Assembly (NCBI RefSeq): GCF_021398715.1
Contig: NZ_CP090347.1
Span: forward strand, 1,178,001 to 1,242,000
Source: Microbacterium binotii
GTDB lineage: Bacteria > Actinomycetota > Actinomycetes > Actinomycetales > Microbacteriaceae
DNA: 64,000 nt
Reading direction: 5' to 3'
A program made the translations under genes and the position numbers. A model generated the notes under the pieces. The model searched no databases. It had not been told where the DNA came from and saw only the letters and a list, made by a program, of their open reading frames with translations. Positions 51,812 to 60,620 of the stretch are shown here, piece after piece. The stretch's first letter is position 1. Each line of letters starts with the position of its first letter.

Positions 51812-52346
51812 CGCGGGGGACGTACCGCGACGCCACGGCACCCGAGCCGTACTCGATCCGCTCGGTGAGCTGCAGCTCCAGCGGTGTCGTCAGTCCGTCG
51901 AACAGCCTCGGGCCGTGACCGGCGACACGCGGGTGCACGACGAACTCGTACTCGTCGATGAGGCCCGCCGCGGCGAGGGCGGTGGGGAGCATCACGCCGC
52001 CCGTCGCGATGTCCGCGTCGCGCTTCAGCTCCTGGACGGCGGTGGTCAGGTCGCCGCGCACGAGCTCGGCGTTCCAATCGACGTGTTCCAACGTGCTCGA
52101 CACGACGTACTTGCGGGCGGCGTCGATCGTGCGTCCGAACGGCTTCATCCAGTCGGGGAGCGCGTCGGATGCGGGCGGTCGCCACGCATCCTGCATCATC
52201 TCGTAGGTCACACGACCGAACAGCAGGACGTCCGCCCGCGCGATGTACTCGGCCGCGCGCCGGTGAAGCTCCTCATCCGGGATCGCGGAGCGATGATCGA
52301 CGCACCCGTCGAGCGTGACGTTGATCGAGTAGCGCAGCAGGCCCAT
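51798..52346 (-). CDS. RibD C-terminal/dihydrofolate reductase-like protein
   Basis: The protein has 182 residues and matches stand-alone RibD_C proteins. It begins with LLRYSINVTLDGCVDHRSAIP, then ADVLLFGRVTYEMMQDAW, then KYVVSSTLEHVDWNAELVRGDL, and IATGGVMLPTALAAAGLIDEYEFVVHPRVAGHGPRLF. It should bind NADPH and reduce a small substrate, but the substrate is unknown. The 3' end overlaps the ABC-F coding end by 14 nt in the opposite direction, so the two transcripts are convergent and antisense at the ends. Confidence 0.9.
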   Translation of the reverse strand: MGLLRYSINVTLDGCVDHRSAIPDEELHRRAAEYIARADVLLFGRVTYEMMQDAWRPPASDALPDWMKPFGRTIDAARKYVVSSTLEHVDWNAELVRGDLTTAVQELKRDADIATGGVMLPTALAAAGLIDEYEFVVHPRVAGHGPRLFDGLTTPLELQLTERIEYGSGAVASRYVPRATAR

Positions 52347-52378
52347 GGCGTCAGGGTAGGACGGTCGGGCGCGCGCGG

Positions 52379-52723
52379 CTAGCGCCCCTGACGCTTCTTG
52401 TAGGGCTTGGGCTGCCCTTTCACGATGGGGGCGCGGCCCTTGCCCTTCGACGCCTTCGCCTTGCCGCCCCCGGAGGCCTTCGGCCGTGTCGCCGCGGCGG
52501 GCGCGTCGGCGATGCGAGAGCGCGCCTCCTCCAGCAGGAGCGTGCCGGCGGGGGTGAGGCGGGTGGGGGTCTCGCGGATGACGAGCGGCTGGCCGACCTC
52601 CTCCTCGAGCTTGTCGACGGCGCTGTAGAGCGCCGGCAGCGGCACCCCCAGCGCCTGCGCCGCGCGCGGGAAGTGCAGATGCTCGGCGAGAGCGACGAAC
52701 CGCACCAGGTGTTCGAGCTTCAT
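52379..52723 (-). CDS. LysR-type HTH protein without effector domain
   Basis: The protein has 114 residues. The N-terminal 60 are a typical LysR winged HTH: MKLEHLVRFVALAEHLHFPRA, ALGVPLPALYSAVDKLEEEVG, ETPTRLTPAG. A full LysR regulator has about 300 residues with a ligand-binding domain, but here the HTH is followed by a short linker and a strongly basic tail (GGGKAKASKGKGRAPIVKGQ, then KPYKKRQGR). The tail suggests extra nucleic-acid or ribosome binding. The ending is not a truncation by frameshift: the tail is in frame and has normal codon use. It is divergent from the VOC gene and may regulate it. Confidence 0.75.
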   Translation of the reverse strand: MKLEHLVRFVALAEHLHFPRAAQALGVPLPALYSAVDKLEEEVGQPLVIRETPTRLTPAGTLLLEEARSRIADAPAAATRPKASGGGKAKASKGKGRAPIVKGQPKPYKKRQGR

Positions 52724-52804
52724 AGGGGCCTTCCGATCGCCGACGATCCATTGTCGCAGCAGGTCCTCGTGTGCCGTGTCGGCGGATGCTGCGACGATCG
52801 ACGC

Positions 52805-53209
52805 ATGCCGATCTTCGATCACCTGGGAATCACCGTCGAGGACGTCCCGAGCGCGACCGTGCAGTTCGATCCGATCATGGCCGCACTCGGCTACACGCGG
52901 GCCGATGCCGACACGTCGGTCTCCTGGTGGCGCGACGGTGAGACCGAACTCATCCTCATGCCTCCGCGCGAGACCGGTTCCGGCCCTCACGTGCACGGGC
53001 GCGTCGGGTGGCAGCACCTGGCCTTCGCCGTCGACTCGCGCGACGAGGTCGAGCGTCTGCACGGGATCGCCGTCGCGGCGGGCTGGACACCGGTGCGGGC
53101 TCCGAAGGAGTACCCGCGGTTCACCCAGCGGTACTACGCGTCGTTCCTCGAAGACGCGAACGGCATCCGCATCGAGTTCATGCACAACCCGCCCGGCGGC
53201 GCGGTCTAG
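52805..53209 (+). CDS. VOC (glyoxalase-like) superfamily protein
   Basis: The protein has 134 residues. Two beta-alpha-beta-beta-beta modules: FDHLGITVEDVPSATVQFD and VGWQHLAFAVDSRDEVERLH. Metal-binding residues are probably H6, H83-region histidine and E in GIRIEFMHN. It resembles glyoxalase/bleomycin-resistance-type proteins, but the substrate is unknown. GACGAT ends 6 nt before the ATG, as in other leaderless genes. It overlaps the convergent oxidoreductase gene by 4 nt at the stop codons (CTAG). Confidence 0.85.
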   Translation: MPIFDHLGITVEDVPSATVQFDPIMAALGYTRADADTSVSWWRDGETELILMPPRETGSGPHVHGRVGWQHLAFAVDSRDEVERLHGIAVAAGWTPVRAPKEYPRFTQRYYASFLEDANGIRIEFMHNPPGGAV

Positions 53210-54150
53210 CCGGTCGGGAACGTCGCTCCGGTGAGCTCCTGAGACACGGCCCAAACGCGTCGGGCGTCGTCGTCGTCACGGAGCGGGCGATAGAGGCGCT
53301 GCTCGGTCGGCGCGCCGCCGACACGTCCCGGACCCGACGGGCTGAACAGGTGGCCGCCGACGACATCCGGGGAGGTCGCCGCCAGCAGGGCGGGGAGCGC
53401 GGCCGACTCCGGGGTCCCCACGAAGAGTCCGCGAGCGGACAGCCACCGGATCAGGCGCACGCCGCCCGTGTCGGCGTCGCGTTCCAGTTCGGGCCGGGCG
53501 GCCAGCAGGCTCGTCGGCGCGACACCGGGGTGCGACAGGACGCTCACGATGCCCCAGTCGTGGGTGACGCTCTGCCGCTGCAGTTCGCGGGCGAACAACC
53601 CCAGCGCGATCTTCGACTGTCGGTAAGAGGTCATCGCGTCGTAGCTGCGCTCCGCGTTCAGATCGTCCCAGCGGATGCGGCCGCTCGCCGCGGCGACGCT
53701 GATCTGCGATACGACCCGCGCCCGTCCTTCGCGCAGCAGCGGCAGCAGCTCCGCGACCAGGGCGACGTGGCCGAGGTGGTTGGTGCCCCACTGCGCTTCG
53801 AATCCATCCGCGGTGAGCTGCCGCGAGGGTGGCGACATGAGACCGGCGTTGTTGATCAACAGGTGCAACGGCGAACCCTCGGCTCGGAGCTCCTCGCCGA
53901 GCGCGGCCACCGATGCGAGCGACGCCAGATCCAGGTCGTGCAGCCTCACGCGGGCGCGCGGCGCGTCTGAGCGGATGCGGGCGGCCGCCGCATCACCCTT
54001 GGTGCGATTGCGGACGGGCAGCACGATCTCGGCACCGGCGCGAGCGAGGCGGGCGGCGATGCGCAGGCCGATGCCGTCGCTGCCGCCGGTCACGAGGGCG
54101 CGCCGGCCCGTGAGGTCGGGAACGTCGAGGTGGGGGACGGTGGGGGTCAT
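53206..54150 (-). CDS. SDR-family oxidoreductase
   Basis: The protein has 314 residues and is an SDR of the retinol dehydrogenase/WW-domain-oxidoreductase-like subgroup. The cofactor motif is LVTGGSDGIGLRIAARLA, followed by DLDLASLASV and LLINNAGLMSPPSRQLTADGFE. The catalytic serine appears in VVSQISVAAA and YRQSK is the Y-x-x-x-K. Arginine after the second strand (VRNRTKGDA) suggests NADP(H). The substrate is unknown. It is divergent from an XRE-type regulator gene, as is typical of SDR/XRE pairs in actinobacteria. Confidence 0.9.
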   Translation of the reverse strand: MTPTVPHLDVPDLTGRRALVTGGSDGIGLRIAARLARAGAEIVLPVRNRTKGDAAAARIRSDAPRARVRLHDLDLASLASVAALGEELRAEGSPLHLLINNAGLMSPPSRQLTADGFEAQWGTNHLGHVALVAELLPLLREGRARVVSQISVAAASGRIRWDDLNAERSYDAMTSYRQSKIALGLFARELQRQSVTHDWGIVSVLSHPGVAPTSLLAARPELERDADTGGVRLIRWLSARGLFVGTPESAALPALLAATSPDVVGGHLFSPSGPGRVGGAPTEQRLYRPLRDDDDARRVWAVSQELTGATFPTG

Positions 54151-54290
54151 GGGGGCTCCTCGGTCGGGGTGATCCGAGCATCGCGCCCACCGCGGGCGTC
54201 ATCCAGGACCCCTCGATCCACGTCTCGCATACGCCTGGGGTGGACCGACGGTCCGTGGCTGCGAGCTGCGCATCACGGTAGGAAGGGCGC

Positions 54291-55127
54291 ATGGAGATCG
54301 ATCGCGAGGCGCTCGCCGCCTTCCTCAGGCGACGGCGCGAGGCATTGCAGCCCGACGACGTGGGGCTCGCTCGCGGGAGCCGCAGGCGTACCGCCGGGCT
54401 CCGCCGGGAAGAGGTCGCAGCGCTCTGCCACATGTCGACCGACTACTACGCGCGCCTCGAGCGGGCGACGGGTCCGCATCCGTCGGCGCAGATGGTGGCC
54501 TCGATCGCGCAGGGTCTGCACCTTACGCTCGCCGAGCGCGACCACCTCTTCCTCCTGGCGGGCCACCACCCTCCGGTCGCCGGTGTCTCGGGCGAACACG
54601 TCAGTCCCGGCATGCTGCGGATCCTCGATCGGCTCACCGACACACCGGCCGAGATCGTCACGGAGCTCGGTGAGACACTCCGCCAGACGCCGCTCGGTGT
54701 CGCCCTCACCGGAGACACGGCATCGCTGGCGGGCTCGGCCCGCAGCATCGGCTACCGCTGGTTCACGGATCCGGCCGCCCGCCGGCTCTACGACCCCGAT
54801 GAACACGAGTTCCTCTCTCGGCTGTGGGCCTCTGGACTGCGCGAGATCGTCACCCGTCGCGGTCCGGACTCCCGTGCGTCGCGGATGGTGGCCGAGCTCG
54901 CTGGGCGGAGCCCGGAGTTCCGCGACGTCTGGTCGCGGGGCGAAGTCGGGGTGCGCCCGCGATCGACGAAGCGGTTCGTTCATCACGAACTCGGGCCGCT
55001 GGAGCTCGAATGTCAGACCTTGCTGGACCCGGCGCAGTCGCACTCCCTCCTCGTGTACACGGCTGCGCCGGGGTCGGAGAGCGCGGAGAAGCTGCGGCTT
55101 CTGTCCGTCATCGGCGCGGGGCTCTGA
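54291..55127 (+). CDS. XRE-family regulator with MmyB-like domain
   Basis: The protein has 278 residues. An N-terminal HTH (LAAFLRRRREALQPDDVGL, then TAGLRREEVAALCHMSTDYYARLERATG) is followed by the MmyB-like ligand-binding domain, with VGVRPRSTKRFVHHELGPLELECQTLL near the end. Such regulators usually control a divergent oxidoreductase gene, here the SDR at 53206-54150. The start is the ATG at 54291, preceded by GGAAGG. It probably binds the roughly 140-nt intergenic region. Confidence 0.92.
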   Translation: MEIDREALAAFLRRRREALQPDDVGLARGSRRRTAGLRREEVAALCHMSTDYYARLERATGPHPSAQMVASIAQGLHLTLAERDHLFLLAGHHPPVAGVSGEHVSPGMLRILDRLTDTPAEIVTELGETLRQTPLGVALTGDTASLAGSARSIGYRWFTDPAARRLYDPDEHEFLSRLWASGLREIVTRRGPDSRASRMVAELAGRSPEFRDVWSRGEVGVRPRSTKRFVHHELGPLELECQTLLDPAQSHSLLVYTAAPGSESAEKLRLLSVIGAGL

Positions 55128-55167
55128 GCCGGGACGCGATGTCGGAGGTCCCGCCTAGCGTGAAGGT

Positions 55168-56117
55168 ATGGACGAGGACGACACCTTCGACGACGACCGC
55201 CGCATCGCGCGGTCGTGGGAGGCGCCGCCGTCCGGGTTCGATGAGCCCGATCTGATCGACCAGGTCGTGGGCATGGCATCGCTCGTGTCGTCGTTCGCCG
55301 CCCAGCGGGCGGTCGCGATCGCCGAGGCGCGGTCGGCGGCACTCGTCGAGTCGGCCTCGCGCGGGGGAGACCGTGGCATCGCCGAGCGCTCGTTCCGGCT
55401 CGAGATCTCGCAGGCGCTGCGTGTGACCGAGTCGACGGCCGAGCGATTGGTGTCGCAGGCGGTCGCACTCACCGAGCGTTACGACCGCGTGCTCGATGCA
55501 CGGGGGCGCGGCGCGATCACCGAGCAGCACGCCCGCATCCTGGTCGACATCCCGAGGCGGTGCGCGGCGTGCGCGCCACGGTCGCCGTCACCGTGCCGGT
55601 GCTGTCGTTGCTCGACGACGACGCCGCGGTGAGCGCGCCGGCCGAGCTCGACGGCGTCGGGCCCATCCCGATCCGCACCGCGCGAACCCTCTGCGGAGCC
55701 GCGGACGGCTGGATGCGAGTGCTCACCCACCCGGAGACGGGCGTCGTGCTGTCCGTGGGGCGCACGCGGTATCGCCCGCCCGCTGACCTGCAACGCCTCG
55801 TGCGGTGGCGGGCAGCACGCTGCACCGCGCCTGGATGCCGAATGTGCGCCGCTCGCTGCGAGATCGATCACACCGTCGCGTGGGAGCACGGCGGCGAGAC
55901 GCGCGCCGACAACCTCACCCCGCTGTGCAAGGGGCACCACACCGTCAAGCACCACGGTGGCTGGCAGACACGACAACACCCCGACGGCGTGATCATCTGG
56001 ACATCACCGGGAGGTCGTCGCTACCGCGTCGAACCGGAGCGACGAACACCCCGCTTCGTCCCCGCATCCGTGGGGAGGGTGTCCGGCGCGCCCGAGGGCG
56101 GGGCGCCCCCGTTCTGA
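55168..56117 (+). pseudogene. Decayed DUF222-HNH endonuclease gene
   Basis: The 5' part (55168-55555) encodes a normal DUF222 beginning: FDEPDLIDQVVGMASLVSSFAAQ, RSFRLEISQALRVTESTAERLVSQA, RGRGAITEQHARILVDIP. The 3' part (from about 55560, another frame) encodes VRATVAVTVPVLSLL, then GVGPIPIRTARTLCG and the HNH domain CTAPGCRMCAARCEIDHTVAWEHGGETRADNLTPLCKGHHTVKHHGGW. Intact relatives carry roughly 100-150 more residues between these parts. The gene therefore has an out-of-frame internal deletion at about 55557. The TAGCGT box 6 nt before the ATG is still intact. DUF222-HNH genes are abundant and repetitive in this group and may recombine with one another. Confidence 0.85.
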
Positions 56118-56136
56118 GCAGTTCGACTCGCGCGGA

Positions 56137-56778
56137 TCAGAGATCCGAGAAGTCGTTGGCGGGTGCCTGGAGCTCGCGCACCGTGTCGCCGTCGAGGCCG
56201 AGCATCACGAACTGGATGCCGACGGATCCGGGGTTCACCAGCGACTGGGTCCCGGAGATCTCCACGGAACCGAGATCAAGCCAGTCCGCGACACCGTCGC
56301 CGTTCTGGTCATAGCCGTCGCGGGCTCCCGCATCCACCGCGTCCGCCCGCGTCGAGCCGACCGCGATGCCCTCCTGCGTCGTCACCGGGACGCCGTGGAA
56401 GGTCGCGGTCTCGACCGTGATGCTGGCTCGGCCGTCAGAGCCCGACAGGATTGAGATCCCGCCGTAGTCGTAGCGCGTCATCTGCATGTCGTATCCGGGA
56501 GGGCCATCGACCGTCGCCTGCTCCGGATCCTGATCGCTGATCGAGCGCAGGAGGTCCTGCAGCTGCTGCGACTCCGTGTACGAGACGACGGTGGTGTCGC
56601 CGTCGTGGGCATAGGCGACGGCCTGGATGCCGACGATGAGCCGGTCGTCCGCGCTGGAGGGCGCGGTCGCCGTCGTCGTCTCGCTCGGAGCGGGTGCGGC
56701 GGCCGGAACGGTGGCGGTGCAGGCGGCGAGCAGCGCTGCGGCAGCGGCGAGCGAGAGGGCGGCGAGCGAGCGTCTCAT
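56137..56778 (-). CDS. Putative lipoprotein
   Basis: The protein has 213 residues. The signal MRRSLAALSLAAAAALL ends in a lipobox LAAC. A Thr/Pro/Ala-rich linker follows (about residues 21-42). The mature domain has DDRLIVGIQAVAYAHDGDTTVVSYTE and DGYDQNGDGVADWLDLGSVEISG, the latter resembling a calcium-binding D-x-N-x-D-x-x loop. I do not recognise the family. The ATG at 56778 is the only start with a lipoprotein signal. It is divergent from the PadR gene and convergent with the decayed HNH gene. Confidence 0.7.
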   Translation of the reverse strand: MRRSLAALSLAAAAALLAACTATVPAAAPAPSETTTATAPSSADDRLIVGIQAVAYAHDGDTTVVSYTESQQLQDLLRSISDQDPEQATVDGPPGYDMQMTRYDYGGISILSGSDGRASITVETATFHGVPVTTQEGIAVGSTRADAVDAGARDGYDQNGDGVADWLDLGSVEISGTQSLVNPGSVGIQFVMLGLDGDTVRELQAPANDFSDL

Positions 56779-56873
56779 GTCGTCCACGCTAGCCGGACGC
56801 TCACCGCGCAGAACGGGAATCGGCGGCTCGTGCCTTACTGGGAGTCTTCTGAGGACAGCGACATCCCTGCCGT

Positions 56874-56899
56874 GAACGATATATCGTGAAATATCGTTC
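56874..56899. promoter_or_regulatory. PadR-type operator palindrome
   Basis: GAACGATAT (56874-56882) and ATATCGTTC (56891-56899) are perfect 9-bp arms with an 8-nt spacer. It lies 20 nt before the padR start and overlaps the presumed promoter, consistent with autorepression of the padR-kinase operon. Confidence 0.7.
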
Positions 56900-56918
56900 A
56901 TGATCTGAGGAGGTCACG

Positions 56919-57464
56919 ATGAGCAATCCATTCGCGGGTGCAGGATTCGGTGGCGGGCTGCCGGGAAGTCTCTGGGACGCCATGGAGCAGATGCGGTCCT
57001 CGGTCGACAAGCGCGTCGGCTTCCGGGTCGGCCGCGGCGATGTCCGTGCCGCCGTCCTGCTTCTCCTCGCAGAGCAGCCGATGCACGGCTACCAGATCAT
57101 CAGTGAGATCGCCGAGCGCAGCGGTGGTGCGTGGAAGCCCAGTGCCGGCTCCGTGTATCCGACACTGCAGCTTCTGGCCGACGAGGGCCTGATCGTCGCC
57201 GAGGAAGCGGGCGGGCGCAAGACGTACTCGCTCACCGAAGCGGGTGCCGCCGAGGCGGAGGAAGCAGCCGAGTCCGACGCTCCCTGGGAGGCGCCGGGGA
57301 TGCGCGACAGCGGGCGCATGACGGCGCTGCCGAAGGCCGGCATGGAGCTCGCGCAGGTCGTCGCTCAGGTCGCCCGCACCGGGTCGCCGGAGCAGGTGCA
57401 GGCGGCCGTCGACGCGCTCGGCGAGACGCGTCGACGCCTGTACGCGATCCTCGCCGAGGACTGA
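56919..57464 (+). CDS. PadR-family transcriptional regulator
   Basis: The protein has 181 residues. The winged helix is VRAAVLLLLAEQPMHGYQII, GGAWKPSAGSVYPTLQLLADEGLI and GRKTYSLTEAG, typical of PadR. A C-terminal dimerisation helix follows (EQVQAAVDALGETRRRLYAI). A strong GAGGAGGT ribosome site precedes the ATG. It probably represses its own operon through the palindrome upstream. The kinase-like gene starts 5 nt after its stop. Confidence 0.92.
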   Translation: MSNPFAGAGFGGGLPGSLWDAMEQMRSSVDKRVGFRVGRGDVRAAVLLLLAEQPMHGYQIISEIAERSGGAWKPSAGSVYPTLQLLADEGLIVAEEAGGRKTYSLTEAGAAEAEEAAESDAPWEAPGMRDSGRMTALPKAGMELAQVVAQVARTGSPEQVQAAVDALGETRRRLYAILAED

Positions 57465-57469
57465 ACCCG

Positions 57470-59173
57470 GTGCCGTCCGCAGGTGACGGCGGAGCGGACC
57501 CGGTCGTGACCGATACTCGGGCACGCTACAACCGGATCATCCGCTTCGCCGCGCGCGCCCTCGTCCAGGTGTGGTGGTTCGAGCTCGTCCTGCCACGCCT
57601 GGGCCTGACGCGTGTGGCGAAGCGCGGCCAGCCGCAGCGGATGACGCGGCTGGCTCGTCGGTTCCATGCACTCGCGCTCGAGCTCGGCGGCCTCATGATC
57701 AAGGTCGGGCAGTTCCTGTCCTCCCGCCTCGACGTGCTGCCGCCCGAGATCACGAAGGAGCTCGAGGGCCTGCAGGACGAGGTTCCCCCGCTCCCGTTCG
57801 CGGCGATCCGCGCCGCCGCAGAGGCGGAGCTGGGGATGCCGCTCGAACGCGCGTACGCGCGCTTCGAACCAGCACCCGTCGCCGCAGCCTCACTCGGCCA
57901 GGCGCATCGCGCGCGCCTGCACGACGACCTCGCGCAAGAGGTCGGGTTCGCCGAGGTCGTCGTGAAGGTGCAGCGTCCCGGCATCGACGACATCGTGGCG
58001 GTCGACCTCGCCGCGCTTCGCCGCGTGGGCGGCTGGCTGCGCCGCATCCGCGTCGTGTCGGAGCGTGTCGACGCGCCGGCGCTGGTCGAGGAGTTCGCTG
58101 CCACCAGCCTCGCCGAGACCGACTACCTCCACGAAGCGGCGTGGGCGGAGCGCTTCGCCGCCGACGTCGCCGAGGATCCGCGCGTCGACGCACCCGTCGT
58201 GGTGTGGGAGCGCGTCACGCGCCGCGTGCTCACCCTGGCGGACGTCACCGCCATCAAGATCTCGGATGCGGACGCCCTCCGCGCAGCGGACATCGATCCG
58301 GCAGCGGTGGCGACCCTGTTCGCCCGCGTCATGTTCGACCAGCTGTTCCGTCGCGGGTTCTTCCACGCCGACCCCCACCCCGGCAACGTCTTCGTCACAC
58401 CGGACGCCGCCGTGGAAGGGGGTTTCCGGCTGACGTTCATCGACTTCGGGATGATGGGGGAGGTGCCCGACACCCTGCGCGACGGACTCCGCGGTCTCCT
58501 GATCGCCGTCGCCGCGCGCGACAGCAAGCGCCTGGTGGAGGGGATCGCCCGGGTCGGCGTGCTCTTGCCGGACGCGGACACCGTGGAGCTCGAACGCGCC
58601 ATGAGCACCCTGTTCGCGCGATTCGGCGGCATGGGGTTCGCGGAGCTCCGCGATGTCGATCCGCGGGAGTTCCGTGAGTTCGCCGAGCAGTTCGGCGACG
58701 TCACCCGTGAGATGCCGTTCCAGTTGCCCGAGAACTTCCTGCTCATCATCCGCTCGATGTCGATCACGTCGGGCGTGTGCAGCACGCTCGACCCGGCGTT
58801 CAACGTCTGGGATGCGGTCGAACCCTACGCATCCGAACTCCTGCGCGCCGAGAGCGGCAACCTGATGCGCGACATGCTGGGCGAGGTGGCATCGGTCGCC
58901 GCCATCACCGCCGGACTGCCGCGGCGCGCGGACGCACTCATCACGCGCCTGGAGGAGGGACGCCTCACGGTCGACTTCTCGCGTCTCGAACGACGCTTCG
59001 CGCGAACCGAGAAGCTGGCGACGCGCGCGGTGAGCGGCGTGATCTTCTCCGGCACCCTCATCGCGGGCGTCCTCCTGCGGCCATCCGACGAGGTGCTCGG
59101 CTCGGTCCTCATGCTGCTCTCGCTGCTGCCGCTCGGACACGTCGTGCTGGCCGGCTGGTTCGGCAGGCGCTGA
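57470..59173 (+). CDS. ABC1/UbiB/AarF family atypical kinase
   Basis: The protein has 567 residues. It contains the family KxGQ motif IKVGQFLSSR in the N-terminal extension, the alanine-rich loop AAASLGQAHRA in place of the usual glycine loop, and the invariant lysine in VVVKVQRPG. Catalytic and metal-binding segments are HADPHPGNVF and FIDFGMMGEV. Two C-terminal membrane helices end the protein. UbiB-like proteins support isoprenoid quinone or lipid metabolism; in actinobacteria the target is unclear. The GTG at 57470 has GAGGA 8 nt upstream; another GTG at 57506 is possible. It follows padR by 5 nt and is likely co-regulated by the palindrome at 56874-56899. Confidence 0.92.
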   Translation: MPSAGDGGADPVVTDTRARYNRIIRFAARALVQVWWFELVLPRLGLTRVAKRGQPQRMTRLARRFHALALELGGLMIKVGQFLSSRLDVLPPEITKELEGLQDEVPPLPFAAIRAAAEAELGMPLERAYARFEPAPVAAASLGQAHRARLHDDLAQEVGFAEVVVKVQRPGIDDIVAVDLAALRRVGGWLRRIRVVSERVDAPALVEEFAATSLAETDYLHEAAWAERFAADVAEDPRVDAPVVVWERVTRRVLTLADVTAIKISDADALRAADIDPAAVATLFARVMFDQLFRRGFFHADPHPGNVFVTPDAAVEGGFRLTFIDFGMMGEVPDTLRDGLRGLLIAVAARDSKRLVEGIARVGVLLPDADTVELERAMSTLFARFGGMGFAELRDVDPREFREFAEQFGDVTREMPFQLPENFLLIIRSMSITSGVCSTLDPAFNVWDAVEPYASELLRAESGNLMRDMLGEVASVAAITAGLPRRADALITRLEEGRLTVDFSRLERRFARTEKLATRAVSGVIFSGTLIAGVLLRPSDEVLGSVLMLLSLLPLGHVVLAGWFGRR

Positions 59174-59209
59174 ACCGACCACCGCCGGACGCACGATACC
59201 GTGGTGGCC

Positions 59210-59797
59210 ATGCCCCGCGCCCGATCTTTCGACGAAGAGCTCTTCCTCGATGCGGCCACCGAACAGTTCTGGGTCCACGGCTATCGGGGGTCCGCTCTGA
59301 CCGATCTCTCGGCCGCGACCGGGGTGGCCAACGGCAGTCTCTACCAGGCGTACGGCAGCAAGTGGGCGTTGTTCCTGGTGATCTTCCGGCGTTACTGTGC
59401 CGGCCGCCTCGACTTCGTCGACGCCGCCCTCGCTCCGGGGCAGGATGTGGCGGACACCGTCCGTTCCTACCTCGCCGCCGTGCGCGCCGATTGTGCGGCA
59501 CACCCCGACCGTCGCGGCTGTCTCATGCTGAACACGATCGCCGAGTTCGGATCCGACGAGGAGATCGCGCGGATCGTGGCCGGCACGCTGACCCGGATGG
59601 AGCAGCGCATGGCCGATGCTCTGGCAGAGGCGACCGGTCGCGACCGATCCGACGAGGACGTGCTCGCCGCGGCGGCCAACGTCGTCGCGCTGTCCCAGTC
59701 ACTCATCCAGCTCTGGCGCATCGGCCGCGACGAGGGGGAGCTCGCTCGCATGAGCGAGCAGGTGGCGCTCGCCGCGTCGGGAGTGCTCGCCGCCTGA
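59210..59797 (+). CDS. TetR-family regulator
   Basis: The protein has 195 residues. The HTH includes ALTDLSAATGVANGSLYQAYGSKWALF. The C-terminal ligand domain has HPDRRGCLMLNTIAEFGSDEEI, typical of the subgroup near AcuR/YxaF-type regulators. GTG codons at 59201 and 59204 are in frame upstream, and the exact start is uncertain; I chose the ATG because MPRARSFDEE is the usual opening. Its target is not obvious: the next gene is the convergent encapsulin, and the upstream gene is the kinase. Confidence 0.85.
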   Translation: MPRARSFDEELFLDAATEQFWVHGYRGSALTDLSAATGVANGSLYQAYGSKWALFLVIFRRYCAGRLDFVDAALAPGQDVADTVRSYLAAVRADCAAHPDRRGCLMLNTIAEFGSDEEIARIVAGTLTRMEQRMADALAEATGRDRSDEDVLAAAANVVALSQSLIQLWRIGRDEGELARMSEQVALAASGVLAA

Positions 59798-59802
59798 TCG
59801 GA

Positions 59803-60603
59803 TCAGCGGATCGCGATCGCCGCCTCGGGCGTCGCGACGCGGAAGGTCAGGCTCTCGATCAGGTACAGCTCCACCGCATCGCGGCTGTGCGCGGTGTATC
59901 CGAGTGAGATGTCCTGACCGGACTCCAGGATGAAGTCGCCGCCGCGCAGGCTCACCACGACCGCGCCTGTGATGCCGGGCGTCCAGGTCACCGGACCGCC
60001 GAGGATGCGTTCCAGGTGACGCTGCAGCACGGCGCCGCCCGCGTCACTCCCGCCGGAGACCTCGGTCCACGTCGCGGTGTCGACGGCGAGGCCGTACGGG
60101 CCACCGACCCCGGCGCCCGACAGCGTGGCGATCGCATCGGCCACCAGGGGAGCGAGCCGGCCCGGCGCTCCGGCGCCGCTCAGCGGCGGATGCGGTGACG
60201 ACGGGATGATGCCGACGAACCCGGCGGCGTCCCAGCCGTGGAAGACCGCGGCGTTCTCCGCGCTCGCGAGCGCGACGGCCGCCTCATCCAGGGGAGTCAG
60301 GTCCGTGTCGACGGCGCCGCGGGCGTCGTCGTCGAGTTCGCTGCGCGACAGCGCGAAGTCCGCGCGCAGTTCCGCGAGCGGCAGCACCTGGCGGGTACGG
60401 CCGGTGACGCCCGCGAACGGCGTCGAGAAGCTCGTGCCGACGCGGCCCAGAGCGGTCGCCGAGTGCTGCCAGCCGAGTGGGCCCACGAAATCGACCAGCC
60501 GCCGGGCGCCCAGGGCCGGCTGCAGTCGGGTGCGTGCCTCGTCGTCCAGCGTGTCCCAGGTCGCGTCGGTGATGGGCGCGAGGTCGCGATAGAGGTGATC
60601 CAT
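59803..60603 (-). CDS. Family 1 encapsulin shell protein
   Basis: The protein has 266 residues and forms the HK97-fold nanocompartment shell. It begins with MDHLYRDLAPITDATWDTLD, the standard encapsulin N-terminal motif, and continues through RRLVDFVGPLGW, FALSRSELDDDARGA and GGPYGLAVDTATWTEV. The end LGYTAHSRDAVELYLIESLTFRV is typical of the E-loop/C-terminal region. The DyP peroxidase gene lies 17 nt upstream on the same strand and carries a cargo-loading peptide, so the pair should assemble into a peroxidase-filled shell. GGAAGGA precedes the ATG. Confidence 0.95.
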   Translation of the reverse strand: MDHLYRDLAPITDATWDTLDDEARTRLQPALGARRLVDFVGPLGWQHSATALGRVGTSFSTPFAGVTGRTRQVLPLAELRADFALSRSELDDDARGAVDTDLTPLDEAAVALASAENAAVFHGWDAAGFVGIIPSSPHPPLSGAGAPGRLAPLVADAIATLSGAGVGGPYGLAVDTATWTEVSGGSDAGGAVLQRHLERILGGPVTWTPGITGAVVVSLRGGDFILESGQDISLGYTAHSRDAVELYLIESLTFRVATPEAAIAIR

Positions 60604-60620
60604 GAGAGTCCTTCCGATCG

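Noticed and set aside
49349..51841. Open frame of 830 codons on the minus strand
   Set aside because: It is the shadow of the coiled-coil and ABC-F genes; composition is Arg/Gly/Leu/Glu rich with no recognisable domain.
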